A stretch of DNA of 64,000 bases from Leptobrachium leishanense (taxonomy: Eukaryota > Chordata > Amphibia > Anura > Megophryidae), in the NCBI GenBank assembly GCA_009667805.1, contig CM019066.1, positions 117,232,190 to 117,296,189 on the forward strand, given 5' to 3'. The notes under the pieces are model-generated. The model was not told the DNA's origin and searched no databases. It saw only the letters and a program-made list of their open reading frames with translations. The position numbers were made by a program, and so were the translations under genes. Position 1 is the first letter of the stretch; each line of letters starts with the position of its first letter. This document shows positions 1 through 13,587 of this stretch, one piece after another.

Positions 1-183
1 ACTGTATCAGGTCTAGTCAAAGAAAGGTGAAACTCTGGAGAATGACGGGAGAAATGAAAATTCTAGGTCAAAATAGCCAAACCAGAAGAATTCACCCATT
101 TATCTCACTTTCCAAATTGTTTATTTGGTCTCGATTGTTCTCTTCTCCTGCCAGTTCTACTGATTTTCACCTTTCTCTGAATA

Positions 184-1116
184 GACCTGTTTATGTGTCA
201 CTAGGTGAATCCATTTTGTGATCTTGTGTGCTGTAAAATCCCCCCCCCCACAGTATCCTTACATCACTTGCTCCTCACTGTGTGGCTTTGACCATAAAAT
301 GGGCTCTATGGGTCAGGCAACAGACTCATTGTAAAGTATGGGATGTATTCAACAGGACATCACCAGGGAGTAGATTAGCAGTCTTCTCAGCTCCTTGGCA
401 TATCGCATTCAGCTGTCATCTCTTATCTAAAATAGAAGAGGCAGGACAATAGATCTAGTGCCACCATCTAAACATTCCCTCCACCTAATTACCTGTTAAA
501 TAATGTAGAAGATAAAGCACAGTAGTAAAGTATAACTTTTGCTCCGATTTTGGTAAATGTTGCATCATGGGAAAAATTCACAAAATGGAAATGATGTAAA
601 AAAAAAAAAACTTTATTTTTCATTTTTACATGCAATTGATTCAAACAAAGAAAAAAAAACAGCAGCATGTGTTTAATAATGTGGTTATATTTATAATACA
701 AAAGTAATCTAGTTACAGCTTACAGTGGATAGCAAAGGTCTACACACTCTGGTTAAAATTTGGGATGTTTTTGCAAATATTGCCACGTTAAGATGTGCCA
801 TGCTGATAGACTCAAACCCAAAAAAGACTGAGTGCTGGAATAAAATCAAAAGGGGCTTCAACAAAGTATTAGTTTAAGGGTGTGCACACTTATACAAACA
901 TATTATTTTACTTTTACTTTTATTTTTACTTCCCTCCACCTAAAAAAATTCAGTTTGTTTTTCATTGAGTTGTACAGTTTATTGGTCACATTAAAGGTGG
1001 AAAAAGTTGTGAAATGATTTATCTTTGTCTCATTTTGTTTACATCATAGAAACCTGACATTTTGAAAGGGGTGTGTAGGCTTTTGCTATCCACTGTATAT
1101 AAGTGGTAGTGTCCCT
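184..1116 (+). mobile_element. T2-like TTAA MITE, copy a (left end lost)
   Basis: This sequence matches the complete copy at 32210-32876 from about base 184 to the right end. Shared blocks include the one around the stretch reading as ACATCACCAGGG near 358. The right terminus AAGTGGTAGTGTCCCT at 1101-1116 is followed by TTAA (1117-1120), the same end as the complete copy. The left terminal repeat is not recognisable. A Tc1-type MITE is inserted near the right end. The TTAA duplication and AGGG terminus match the T2 (Kolobok-type) MITEs known from Xenopus; that family assignment is from memory. Confidence 0.7.
723..1095. mobile_element. Tc1/mariner MITE inserted in T2 copy a
   Basis: The element has terminal inverted repeats CAGTGGATAGCAAA at the left and TTTTGCTATCCACTG at the right. 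It is flanked by TA dinucleotides at 721-722 and 1096-1097. At 373 bp it is too short to encode a transposase and no coding remnant is visible. Removing it joins the flanks into the T2 sequence seen uninterrupted at about 32855-32876, which proves it is the younger insertion. Confidence 0.85.
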
Positions 1117-1120
1117 TTAA

Positions 1121-1801
1121 AATGATTTTTAAAGACAGTAATTGTATATTTTTAAAGCGTGTTCGGTTATGGAATGATGTATTTTGTGTATTTAATGCAT
1201 TCCTTTAAAAATATTGATTACTTGTTTAACACTCTGGTATATCAATAAAGCATCTGGTAACCAAGTCCTATAAATATGTATTCTCAAGCCTTCCACTAAT
1301 TCTAAAAGACTTTTTTCACATCTCTCCGCTCCTTTCTCATGTGAAGCCATCCGCGCACAAAAGGTTAACATATACAATTACAGAGTATATCCTGCTATAT
1401 TTCTTGGTGAAGGTTATTTTTGTACTGGGGTCCAGAAACATTTACTAAATCACAACCTCAAATTATGCCTTCCAGTATTGAAAATGTTAGTTACTTAATA
1501 GCTTTTACAATTATACACTGAAGCCAAACTTCCAGGCAGCAGTGCAGCGAATGGAATGAAATACCCAGTACTGCCTATGTCCAGAGCTAATGATCTCATA
1601 TATAACAAAAAGGGAACTTCACTAATTGCTGCATTACAGTGTTAATTACTCAACCAGCTCTAGTTCATTAACTGGCATTCTTCTTGTTCATTACGGCAAT
1701 GAGGAAAGCAGCATAGCCCACACAACTCCATGGACATTGAAAACTAATGGAGGGTTTGTAGCTCATTGGAAATATTCCAGTGTTTCAGGTGAATTGCCAA
1801 C
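1121..1801. other. No recognisable feature
   Basis: This AT-rich single-copy-looking sequence has only short open frames with no known domain. If the OTOL1 5' exons lie further left, this is intronic. Confidence 0.4.
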
Positions 1802-1804
1802 TTA

Positions 1805-2230
1805 GGCTAGGGTCAGACGAACGCATTTTTCACGTTGTCCGTGAAAAAGTGCGTTCGAACGAATGAACGTATTTTTTCACGGAATACGCGATAGCGGTCA
1901 TACGATGCGCATTTTCGTACGTGATTTTGTACGGATCATCAATAAAACCCTTTTGCGTCTGGACATTATGTTGGCCGGACGTGTGCAGCGTCTGACGTCT
2001 CCCAATCACGCAAACACGCCGCTATGCGGCCGCAGCGCACTCTGTACGTGTGTAGTAGCGGTTTGACGTTCTCGAAAAAATGCGTTCGTTGGCCACTTGC
2101 GTTGCACGGACTAACTTTCGTGCGGCCGTTCGTCGTATGTTCCCCGGCATTGGACGTCATTTGCTGCTAGCACGGCCGGGATTTCGTGCGGCTAAACGCA
2201 CGTGAAAAATGTGTTCGTCTGACCTTAGCC
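1805..2230. mobile_element. Harbinger-like MITE 1 (TTA duplication)
   Basis: The termini are GGCTAGGGTCAGACGAACGC at the left and its near-complement at the right (GTTCGTCTGACCTTAGCC). They are flanked by TTA at 1802-1804 and 2231-2233. A 3-bp TTA/TAA duplication with G-rich ends is typical of PIF/Harbinger MITEs. The interior is CpG-rich and has no convincing coding capacity. A relative lies at 49039-49487. Confidence 0.8.
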
Positions 2231-2389
2231 TTACATGTTAAACCTATTTTTGGGAGATATTATAATTCCAGTCCACATGTCAGCTAAAAAAACTAAAAAT
2301 ATCTGAGTGTGATTAGCTTGGGTATAATATTAATAACGGGTGTTTTAGCCCGGCAGCTCCTTGTTATCTCCTTGTACCTTAGCTGCCCA

Positions 2390-2875
2390 CCACTCTTTTT
2401 CAGTTTGTCTGTCTGTCTTGATCTATCAGTCAGTGTACCATTCTCTTTTTATTTTCCTTTTCTCTCGGTTTTACTAACTCGCTATAAAATATTCTTAATC
2501 TCTCTCTTTTTTATTATCTGTCTTTCATTTTTTTCCCATGTGCATTGCTCTCTGTCTTTCCCTGTCTCTACAATTTGTTTGTCTGGCTGCCTGTCCCTGT
2601 CTGTCCTCTTTATCTGGCAGCTTTTTACTGCCTAACCTTTTTTTCTACCCATTTGTGTATCAATACCTGTCTGCATGAGTGCTTACAACTCTCATTCTTT
2701 TTTTCTTTTTCTCTCTCTCTGTCTGAATGTATGTTCTTGTTTGCATGACTGTCTTCCTTTTTCTGTCACCTTTCCCAGTCTGCCTCCACATATTCCAGCT
2801 TGTTTGCTTTTCTCTCCATTTCTGCCCATTCTTTATCTGTCTCTTGCCTGTATGTCTGTCCGTATTTCTCTTCCT
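2390..2875. repeat. Pyrimidine-rich degenerate simple repeat
   Basis: About 490 bases are strongly C/T-biased on the + strand, with many CTGTCTGT and TCTCTCT runs and no long perfect microsatellite. The open frames through it are low-complexity. It directly abuts the 68-bp minisatellite, and the (CTGT)n-like text may have seeded that array. Confidence 0.7.
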
Positions 2876-4085
2876 CTGCACATACTTCAGATAGCATACA
2901 CAGGTACAGACATACACACTGCACATACTGTATACACTAAACCCTGCACATACTTCAGATAGCATACACAGCTACAGACATACACACTGCACATACTGTA
3001 TACAATAAACTCTGCACTTACTTCAGATAGCATACACAGGTACAGACATACACACTGCACATACTGTATACACTAAACTCTGCACATACTACAGATAGCA
3101 TACACAGGTACAGACATACACACTGCACATACTGTATACACTAAACCCTGCACATACTTCAGATAGCATACACAGCTACAGACATACACACTGCACATAC
3201 TGTATACAATAAACTCTGCACTTACTTCAGATAGCATACACAGGTACAGACATACACACTGCACATACTGTATACACTAAACTCTGCACATACTACAGAT
3301 AGCATACACAGGTACAGACATACACACTGCACATACTGTATACACTAAACCCTGCACATACTTCAGATAGCATACACAGCTACAGACATACACACTGCAC
3401 ATACTGTATACAATAAACTCTGCACATACTTCAGATAGCATACACAGGTACAGACATACACACTGCACATACTGTATACACTAAACTCTGCACATACTTC
3501 AGATAGCATACACAGGTACAGACATACACACTGCACATACTGTATACACTAAACCCTGCACATACTTCAGATAGCATACACAGCTACAGACATACACACT
3601 GCACATACTGTATACACTAAACCCTGCACATACTTCAGATAGCATACACAGCTACAGACATATACACTGCACATACTGTATACAATAAACTCTGCACATA
3701 CTTCAGATAGCATACACAGCTACAGACATACACACTGCACATACTGTATACACTAAACCCTGCACATACTTCAGATAGCATACACAGGTACAGACATACA
3801 CACTGCACATACTGTATACAATAAACTCTGCACATACTTCAGATAGCATACACAGCTACAGACATACACACTGCACATACTGTATACACTAAACCCTGCA
3901 CATACTTCAGATAGCATACACAGGTACAGACATACACACTGCACATACTGTATACACTAAACCCTGCACATACTACAGATAGCATACACAGGTACAGACA
4001 TACACACTGCACATACTGTATACAATAAACTCTGCACATACTTCAGATAGCATACACAGCTACAGACATACACACTGCACATACT
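2876..4085. repeat. 68-bp minisatellite with 204-bp higher-order repeat
   Basis: There are about 17.8 tandem copies of a 68-bp unit that starts CTGCACATACTTCAGATAGC. Units differ at a few diagnostic places (CAGGTACAG or CAGCTACAG; CACTAAACCC or CAATAAACTC; ACTTCAG or ACTACAG). Blocks at 3073-3264 and 3277-3468 are almost identical and 204 bp apart (3 x 68). The same spacing separates similar blocks at 3635 and 3839. The array therefore expanded partly as three-unit blocks. It lies upstream of the visible OTOL1 exons, so probably in an intron or the 5' flank. Confidence 0.95.
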
Positions 4086-5141
4086 CCACACACACTACAC
4101 ACTGAAAGCAAACATTGCACGCACAGGTACATAAACACTGCACAAACAACACATAGTCACACTGGCGCACCCACACACTCACCCCCCTACGCACACCTTG
4201 CTTCCATGTGCCATCCATTCTTCTATGTACTCCCCTTGCCCTCACCCTTATTTGTGTTGCCATGACAGCTACATGCCAGAGCTTTTATCAACAGGCGGCG
4301 TGAAAGCACAGTTGATGTTGTGTAAGGAGCGGCAGCCCTCTGAATGTGGGAGCGATACAGTAGCCAACATGGTTGCTTCGTCTGCCTTTGTTGAGGTTCC
4401 CATTTAAGAAATATTTCACATTTTAGGGCGCTGGATGGAAAAATAAATTTTTCGCCTCCTGATCGTGGCAATCTAATGCAGTCGCCTGAATTAACCTATA
4501 AATCCTCCAGCCCTGATATGAAAGTCTATTGTCCGGAAGGCTGTCAATCTTCTCTCAATGGATAGTCTTTCAGGGTGATGGCACTACTGTACAGACAATG
4601 CCTCTCAATGGATCTGCATTAAGGGACATCGAATAGGTGAAATGCTTGCACTGACAATGCTTCCCTTTCAAAGCTTAAAAGCGCCAAGGAAGACTCTGGT
4701 GCTTGAACGAAGATGAGTTTTACTAAAAAAGCTAAAAATGAAAAAGGAGGGTAGGATAGTAGTCCAAATTTGTGTTTCTAAATTGTTATTTTTGAAATAT
4801 AATTATGTATTTCTACACATCTAAAAAATATTTTAGTTTATTTGTTTCTCCTTTTCAGAAAAGTTATTGTGTTGAAAAGATCTAGAAACTGGTGCAGTCC
4901 CCGATCTTGAAACAGAGTCTGTATTATCAGCATACAGGCACAAATGGCTGTCAAAAACAGTAAATATGATAAAAAAAGATAATAAAAATGGTCTGATATC
5001 CTGCTTATGGGTGTTTATAGTCACCTCCATAAGATTATTAACAATGCAGCATTAAAGTAATATCAACAGAATATCAAATGATATATGTTTGTGGGCATGA
5101 TGCTGGCAAATGTGGAAATTAGAGCATAACACAGTGTAAGT
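4086..5141. other. No recognisable feature (OTOL1 intron or 5' flank)
   Basis: The first 110 bases are CA-rich decay of the minisatellite. The rest is ordinary AT-rich sequence. I looked for an upstream collagen or cysteine-rich otolin exon (Gly-X-Y codons between splice sites) and did not find one. Confidence 0.4.
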
Positions 5142-5145
5142 TTAA

Positions 5146-5218
5146 CCCATTAAGGACCAAGGGTCTTTAAAGTCAATGCATTTATGACTTAACAGTTATG
5201 TCACTGGTCCTTAAGGGG
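5146..5218 (+). mobile_element. Small palindromic TTAA MITE, copy 1
   Basis: A 73-bp palindrome has ends CCCATTAAGGACCA and TGGTCCTTAAGGGG. It is flanked by TTAA at 5142-5145 and 5219-5222. The TTAA duplication suggests mobilisation by a piggyBac- or Kolobok-type transposase. It lies in the intron left of the 72-bp OTOL1 exon, in the opposite orientation to its relative at 6146-6217. Confidence 0.85.
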
Positions 5219-5546
5219 TTAAACTAACCATGCACCTGCCAGAGCAGCTGAAGGAATGGAGGTAATGCCTACCATACAAGAGTTTTGTGATTAGCACTCT
5301 AATACATATGGCAAGTGACCCCACTCTGGTGACACCCTGGTGACCCTCTGATATTCCATTATCTAGTGCAAATATCCTCTACTTGTTGGCAGGATTACAA
5401 GGATTTTGGTTTCTGGTTTTCCTTATTCCGATTACAAGATGTAATGGAAGTGTGAGAATGGTAAAAGCCATTATGCAAATGCAACTATTTCGTTTTGGTG
5501 GCAATGTTATTGCTTTAGTAATTTTATTCAATTTTTTTGTGTTTAG

Positions 5547-5618
5547 GGGAGAAAGGAGAGCATGGGGAACAAGGACCTAGTGGAAGTCCCGGAAACACAG
5601 GACGAACAGGCGAAACAG
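5547..5618 (+). CDS. OTOL1: OTOL1 internal collagen exon (72 bp)
   Basis: This exon encodes part of the Gly-X-Y collagen stretch of otolin-1, a secreted inner-ear matrix protein that scaffolds otoconia. A polypyrimidine tract and AG acceptor (5545-5546) precede it and a GTAAAT donor (5619) follows. The exon begins with the last two bases of a Gly codon and ends with the first base of another, so both junctions are phase 1. It reads as an unbroken Gly-X-Y series with repeated GEKGE/GEQG-type triplets and no Cys. A length of 72 bp (24 residues) is a multiple of 9, as usual for collagen exons. The frame joins exactly to the exon at 6681. In the mammalian protein as I remember it, similar triplets precede the GDKGN segment of the next exon. 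The upstream neighbour exon was not found. Confidence 0.88.
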
Positions 5619-6145
5619 GTAAATGATAATGAATGATGCACAATTATGTTTGTCTGTTTCTCATTTTCCTTCACTTGTAATGAAACTCTGCTCCTGTGAC
5701 CCCTGTTCAAATTGATTCTGTTGAAGGAGAAACATTCCCAATGGAGTTGTGTCAGATACATACCTGGAGCAGTTAGCAGGCTGGCATACATTGAAAATCA
5801 TTTGTGTGATGTTCATACAGACATGTGCTCTCGCTTCAGAAACGCTGTTTAAATAATTGATTTAACACTTTCATGGCTGCAGGAGATGTAGAGTAGATTG
5901 ATACATTGATGTACTTCTTCCATTGAGCTCAAGTGAGGTAATGCCACTTGCAGTATTCTTGTAACTACAAAGTAATTATGGAAACACAGATTCATGTAGG
6001 GTATTCTGCTAAAATTGGCAATGTTTAAAAAAACTTTAATTATGGTAAGTACATAGACGATGTACAGCTGTCACTATTTAACTAATTCTACATTGATATA
6101 GTTATATTTTCGCTGTGGCAAGCTTAATCTCCCAGCTTGAATTAA

Positions 6146-6217
6146 CCCTTAAGGACCAATGACGGAACTGGTCCGTCATAAATGAATTGACTTTTAAGAC
6201 CCTTGGTCCTTAAGGGG
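6146..6217 (-). mobile_element. Small palindromic TTAA MITE, copy 2
   Basis: A 72-bp palindrome has ends CCCTTAAGGACCA and TGGTCCTTAAGGGG, flanked by TTAA at 6142-6145 and 6218-6221. Its reverse complement aligns along almost its whole length with the copy at 5146-5218. It lies in the last OTOL1 intron, so the two copies bracket the 72-bp exon in opposite orientation. Confidence 0.85.
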
Positions 6218-6646
6218 TTAAACAGCCATGCCTGCCTTGCTGCATTACATTAGTAGTAACCCAGTTTTTATTTTTTTCTATCCAGTTTTTATCTTTCTCT
6301 ATGTTTTCACAATCTGGCAAAAGCTGAAAAAGAGCACATGTTAGACCGTTTCCTGACCAGGGCTTGGCATATTTATTCATACCGTGAATAAATTAATCAC
6401 AAAACGAATTTTTATCTACAGAACACAATTCACTCTTTTATGAGTAAACTAGATTGTTGTACTCAAAAGATATCAAAGGGAATAGGAAATAGAAAATATG
6501 TTATGGATGACTTCAAAGCATCAATCTTTGTACAATTTTCTCATCATGCCTGCCGTCTAATACGCATCTTTTTAAGAAAAGTCCCATATTTCCTGTAGGT
6601 TAGATCACAGAGTAACAGCAATGATTCATCTTTGCCCTTATTCTAA

Positions 6647-7585
<939 letters not shown>

Positions 7586-7935
7586 AGATAATAAGCTTGA
7601 TTATAAAATGTAGCTACTGTTACATAGGATGACTCTAAATTCGTAGAATGGAGGCACTGAAGAACGATTTGAAAGCATTGCATATTTTTCAATATATAAA
7701 GCCGATGTGATTATTTTCTAATTGTTCAGTAAATATTAAAAAGAACTATATACATGTTTTAAGCCAAAATGTACCCTTTGGCAGCTGCTAGATGTTTATA
7801 AGTTATTCTCAATATTCCTTACCTTCAATGTTTGACTTATATTGTAGAGTTGTTAATGGTAAATTAGTGGATACATGTGATGTTGACAATGTGACAAGTG
7901 TATACATGTGAAAATTAAAGTTGGTGTCTCTTAAA
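7586..7935 (+). other. OTOL1: Probable OTOL1 3' UTR
   Basis: AT-rich sequence follows the stop codon. A candidate ATTAAA poly(A) signal at 7914-7919 is followed by a GT-rich stretch. An earlier ATTAAA lies near 7734. The end is inferred from these signals only. Confidence 0.55.
7914..7919 (+). terminator. OTOL1: Candidate poly(A) signal ATTAAA
   Basis: This is the most common variant of AATAAA. It lies about 330 bases after the stop codon and is followed by the T/G-rich TTGGTGTCTC downstream element. Confidence 0.5.
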
Positions 7936-10886
7936 ATATTAAAAACATGTTTTTCCTCATAACTGTGGATACACCTGTCAACCTGTATTATCTTGTAGTT
8001 ATGTAATCAGCTGTAATATGTTATTACTAAATGGACTATTCTACAAAAAAAAACTTAAACTAAATAGCGGTTTGATTTTCCCTTATTGCTGGGTATAAGC
8101 ATAAACATATGATATGGTACTGTAATTAAGAGCCTTCCAAGCAGATTCTGTGTACACGTTTAGAGGCAATAATTAGAGGTCGTATGGAGAAAATGAAAGG
8201 TCACTTGACACATCTACAGCTATTTTTAACATTGGTCTCATTCAAGCAACTGAAACTTGTATCCGCAGCGTCTCTTTTAATAAGAGTTGGACCTTGATGA
8301 ATCTTCCCTCTATATCTTGTCAGCGGTATATATTTACATGGGTTTTATTGTAAAGTTTATGTATTTATAGCGGTTTAATGATCTAAAGGAGGAAGTCAAA
8401 AGTTTCTTTCCTGTATAAAAAAAACGTATAGAGCTCCTGTGACCAGTGAGGAATGGATGTGACAATTTTCTTCTCAATTTTTCAAGACCAACTGATAAAG
8501 GATGCAGTCTTTAAATCCCTTGAGAAGAAATGAAACATGTGATGCCTTAGGATGCGCATGAAATGATTCATTGTCTAATCTAAGAACGTTGTAAATACAG
8601 CAATGATTCATTGCTTTAATATTTCTCATTGGCAAGGGTCACCTTTGAGGCCACATCCATAGAAGGACCTATGTGGTCTCAGAGATAATGTAAAACAACA
8701 GCCACCTATAATTATTCTGTTGCTAAGGTATTGATATGCATAAAGAACACATGTCAACTCCACATTCTACCTTGAAACCATATGGTAATTATTACACTTT
8801 ACAAGAGTGCTATTAATTCTTTCGACAATACAATGTTTCCTTTATGCAGTCTGATTGAGTCCGATGCCCGAGTCTACCATTCAGTCAGTGACTCTCACTG
8901 CAAGCCTCCTCATTCTTAGTGATGTGGATGTTTACTAAAGACAACAGTCAAGCTACTTGCTTTCAAACTACTGTCCAAAGCTATAAAGTACATAGTAGGT
9001 CAAATTATAGCACGCTCCACAATTCTCAGTAGGGTTGTTACATGGTTACAATGCACTTACGGTTATTTATTTGACAATCTACGATCACCAATACATCTTC
9101 ATCTCAAACCTTAAGAAATGAATGAATGAATTCCTGGAATGCACATACACAATCACTGGCATTAAATTTAATTAGGTTTAAATGTGACAACTTGCTTGGC
9201 TTATCACCAGTACCAACTGTTATCCTGACAATGCTCTATCTGAATAAGTTACTTTCTGTGGTCACCTCGACACAACAAAAAAGAAGAAATGTGGTCACCA
9301 TTGTCTAATATCTTCAGATCACTTCACCTGAATGGGCATTTCTGCTGAATGCAAAAGGTTATAGAGCATGGGGTCCCATTGTCTCTGTCTTCCTACACAT
9401 GGCTTGTTACAGCTGTTTCACTCTACATTCCAAAAGGTTGCTGGTTCATTTCTAGATATGGAGACTATATGACATGCATTGGCCATTTGTAAATTTTACT
9501 CACTTATTTATAACTTTCTGCAGATGTTTTTGGGAAACATTTTGCTTCATTTATTTCTGTATTGCTTATTTAATATTAGTTAACATTGAAGGTCGCTGTG
9601 ATTAATGGTATACATTTAAAGAGAATGTAGCAATTAAGTGCAGTTTTAGAATCTTAATGAGTTTCATTTTGCAGGATAAATTGAAGGAACTTAATGGGAC
9701 ACTCTTGGGATAAAACAGAATGGGGTTGGACATGGAGGAGTTCAATATTTTTTCATTTGTAAATAATTGTTCTTTTCTCTCCCTTTAATTCAGCTCCAGG
9801 ACTTACAGCTAACAGTTTCCCCTGTCTTGTTTTGGAATGCTCACATCCATCCAATCATCTAGCTAGCACTTTGAAACCATTAATTAATGGGTTCTTTGGA
9901 ATGTTCAGAGCTGCACAGTCTTGACCTAAAACCCAATAAGTTGATCAGCCCAAGCTGAGAGCACTCCCCATCACAGTTTCTAAGTCTGAAGTAGACTACA
10001 TGAACAAAGATGGCTTCCACATTGACTGCTCAACGTCTAGTGCTCTGTCCACAATAGAGCTTTATATCTGGCTACCATTGATTCTCATACAGCCTGAGAA
10101 AATTTACCTATTTGCTATTTGCAAAAGCATAATCTGATACCATGATCTGAAGACAACTGGTCTTTAAAGAAAAAGTGAAGGAACTGTAGCCCAAACAATC
10201 GAGGACCCTAATCCGCAGTTGTCAGTAAAATAGAGAAAGCAAGTGAAAAAAACAGCGCCAGCAGATTTTCATAATCATCTCCCTTTTACCACATCTATTC
10301 CAGTCTAGCCACTTTATTAGAGCCTGTTCCCTCACGGAAGTGGAGGAACTGAGTGATGCCTGCAGCAGCACTGTGTGCTGCCCTAGTATCAGCTCCTGCT
10401 GTCCATAGGACTTCATGGAGCCCATCACATCCCAGCCATGAGCTCTGTACAAGTTCGTGCTCACTGGACTATGCAGGAGCCACGGAAGCGTGGAAGGAGA
10501 CTGGAAATTAACTGTTCCCAGTTCCCCTGCTGCTCACAGAGATACTGCAAGAAGCAGCAGTTAGCTCTACCCTCTCTACTGTCGGATGAGAGGTGAGTGT
10601 GGGATTTTTGGCTATGTTTCCTTTAGTGTGTCAAGTGATTATCGCTTAACACCAGGGTTTAGGAGTCAGTATTTTTTTGAGAACTTCCAGCTCCAGGAAT
10701 AAAGAACAAACTTGCATGGAATAGTTTGTTCTTCTACTCCCAGGCAGTAATTAAAGCATCGCACACAAAGTATAGGAGAGGTTAATTCACAGTTGTATGA
10801 GCTGCAAGCAAAGCTTGCGGCAAGAGCCGAATAGCGATTTCAGATGTTAAAATTACTTCTGGAGAGGTTATGTATAACATCTTTGG
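7936..10886. other. Intergenic, nothing recognised
   Basis: About 3 kb has no long open frame with a known domain, no clear terminal inverted repeats and no tandem array. It looks like ordinary unique flanking DNA, the longest stretch of the window without an obvious transposon. Conserved regulatory elements could be here but cannot be seen without alignment. Confidence 0.5.
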
Positions 10887-11351
10887 CAGGGGTGGACAGT
10901 CAACTTTTGGGGCCCCCAGGCAATAGGAGATCATGGGGCCCCCGCATTGCACCTGTGCACATGCAAGCACCACCCATACAGTGGCAAGAAAAAGTTTGTG
11001 AACCCTTTGGGATTACGTGGAGTTTTGCATGAATTGGTCATAAAATGTGCTCTGATCTTCACCTAAGTCACAACAATTTGAAAAACACAGTCTGCTTAAA
11101 ATAATACAACACAAACATTATATGTTTTCATGTGTTTATTGAACGGAACATGTAAACATTCACAGTGCAGGGTGGAAAAAGTATGTGAACCCCTAGCCTA
11201 ATGACTTCTCCAAGAGCTAATTGGAGCCAGGAGTGAGTCAACCTTGAGTCCAATCAGTGTGATATTATTGGATGTGTTGCTGAAAGCTGTCCTGCCCTTT
11301 AAAAACACACACCAGTTTTGCGTTTACTGGTTTCAAGAAGCACTGCCTGAT

Positions 11352-12188
<837 letters not shown>

Positions 12189-12192
12189 TTAA

Positions 12193-13417
12193 CCCCTTCT
12201 CTGCTAAGGACGCGCTCAGCGCGTCCAACCGCATGTCACGTTCCATGCTGTGGACGCGCTGAGCGCATCCTCTCTTTGGGGTCAGCGTTCGGCCGGGTTC
12301 CGGCTGATCGCTGGCCCCCCCGGTGCGGGCTGACATCCTCGATGTCAGCCCAGCATCCGGAACCGCCGCCGGAGTAATTAGGTGTCATCGCGGGGGTGCA
12401 ATGACACCTAATTCAGGCGCCCCCCCCGCATGTGCGGAGGAGGCGCCTGAAAGGGAGGGGGAGGTCCTTTCGGACCTCTCTCCCTCCCGATCGGCGGCGT
12501 TGCGGGGGTTAACCCAGGCACCATTTGGAAGGGCACAGCCTGCCCTTCCAAATGGTACCTGGCATTAACCCCATGGGGGCCGGATCACGAATCGGTGCTG
12601 AAAAGCGCCGGTTCGTGATCCTTTCCCGGAGCTGGCCGACATCTTGGATGTCGGCCAAGCTTCTGGGAATGCCCCCTGAGGACTGGCGTCATCGTGCATA
12701 GCACGATGACGCCAGTCTTGGAGTTAACCCCTAACTGCCACCAATGGTGGAGATAGGGGGTTCCAATGAACCCTCTTTCTCCTGATCCGTGGCAGTTAGG
12801 GGTTAATGTTTGATATTGTTGGATCGGCCAGAGCATGGCCGTTCCAACGATACCAAACATGAGTATAAAAAAAGTTTGTAAAAAAAAATAAAAATTAAAA
12901 ATAAAAATAAAAAAATATTTAAAAAAAAAATTAACACGTTTTTTTTCTTTTTTTTGGTTTGTTAATGCAGCAGTATTGTTCCCATTTCAATTATAATGTG
13001 AACAATGATGCTGCACTAACGATTTTTGTATGCGGTGCGTTTGTAAAAATCGTGTAATTTTCCCCAAAAAAAAATGTAACGAGACCCCATCTCTAATTTT
13101 TTTAACAAGCGCACCCCATACAAAATATAACCGCAATTGCTCGCATGTTAAAATGTGAAAAAAAAACACTTTACACGTTGTAAATTATTGAAAATTCATA
13201 TTTTATTGCATTTTTTGTTATAATATACAGACAGGTCATGACGTATACATATAATAATGACATATTATGAATCTACCGAGTCTGACGGAAAGAACGATAT
13301 ATAATATGTCTGGGTCATATACTAAAATAAGCCTTAAAAACACGTTTAAACATGATGAGCAAAACCGGTAAAAATTACCTCGGCACAGAGGCGGGAAAAG
13401 CCTCAGCAGCGAAAGGG
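12193..13417 (+). mobile_element. Hairpin-rich TTAA element (family P), copy 1
   Basis: A 1225-bp non-coding element has imperfect 17-bp terminal inverted repeats (CCCCTTCTCTGCTAAGG and the complement of CCTCAGCAGCGAAAGGG; 14 of 17 agree). It is flanked by TTAA at 12189-12192 and 13418-13421. It interrupts the Tc1 transposase gene, and removing it with one TTAA restores the reading frame exactly through TTAA. Precise TTAA targeting is the hallmark of piggyBac-type transposition. The 5' half is a string of hairpins; the 3' half is AT-rich and includes ATGACGTATACATATAATAA. Relatives are at 35480-36572 and 61055-62190, with partial copies at 15200-18154, 30425-30722 and 41968-42440. Confidence 0.88.
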
Positions 13418-13421
13418 TTAA

Positions 13422-13587
13422 GAGAGCGATTCACACCAGACATCCCAAGAATATTGCTTCACTGAAACAGTTTTGTGAAGAGTCGTGGTCCAAAATTACT
13501 CCAGATCGTTGTGCAGGTCTGATCTGCAACTACAGGAAACGTTTGGTTGAGGTTATTGCTGCCAAAGGAGGGTCAACCAGTTATTAA
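13422..13587 (+). pseudogene. Tc1 transposase, 3' part
   Basis: This continues the frame broken at 12188. It reads AIHTRHPKNIASLKQFCEE, then SWSKITPDRC, CNYRKRLVEVIAAKGG and a TAA stop at 13585-13587. This is the typical C-terminus of Tc1 transposases. Confidence 0.85.

Noticed and set aside
3073..4039. Cys-rich minus-strand frames (QYVQCVCLYLCMLSEVC type)
   Set aside because: They are translations of the 68-bp minisatellite and repeat with its period.
2876..4085. CRISPR-like array
   Set aside because: The units are contiguous without unique spacers and the genome is eukaryotic.
4198..4407. Possible upstream OTOL1 exon
   Set aside because: No Gly-X-Y pattern, no otolin-like Cys cluster and no matching splice phase.
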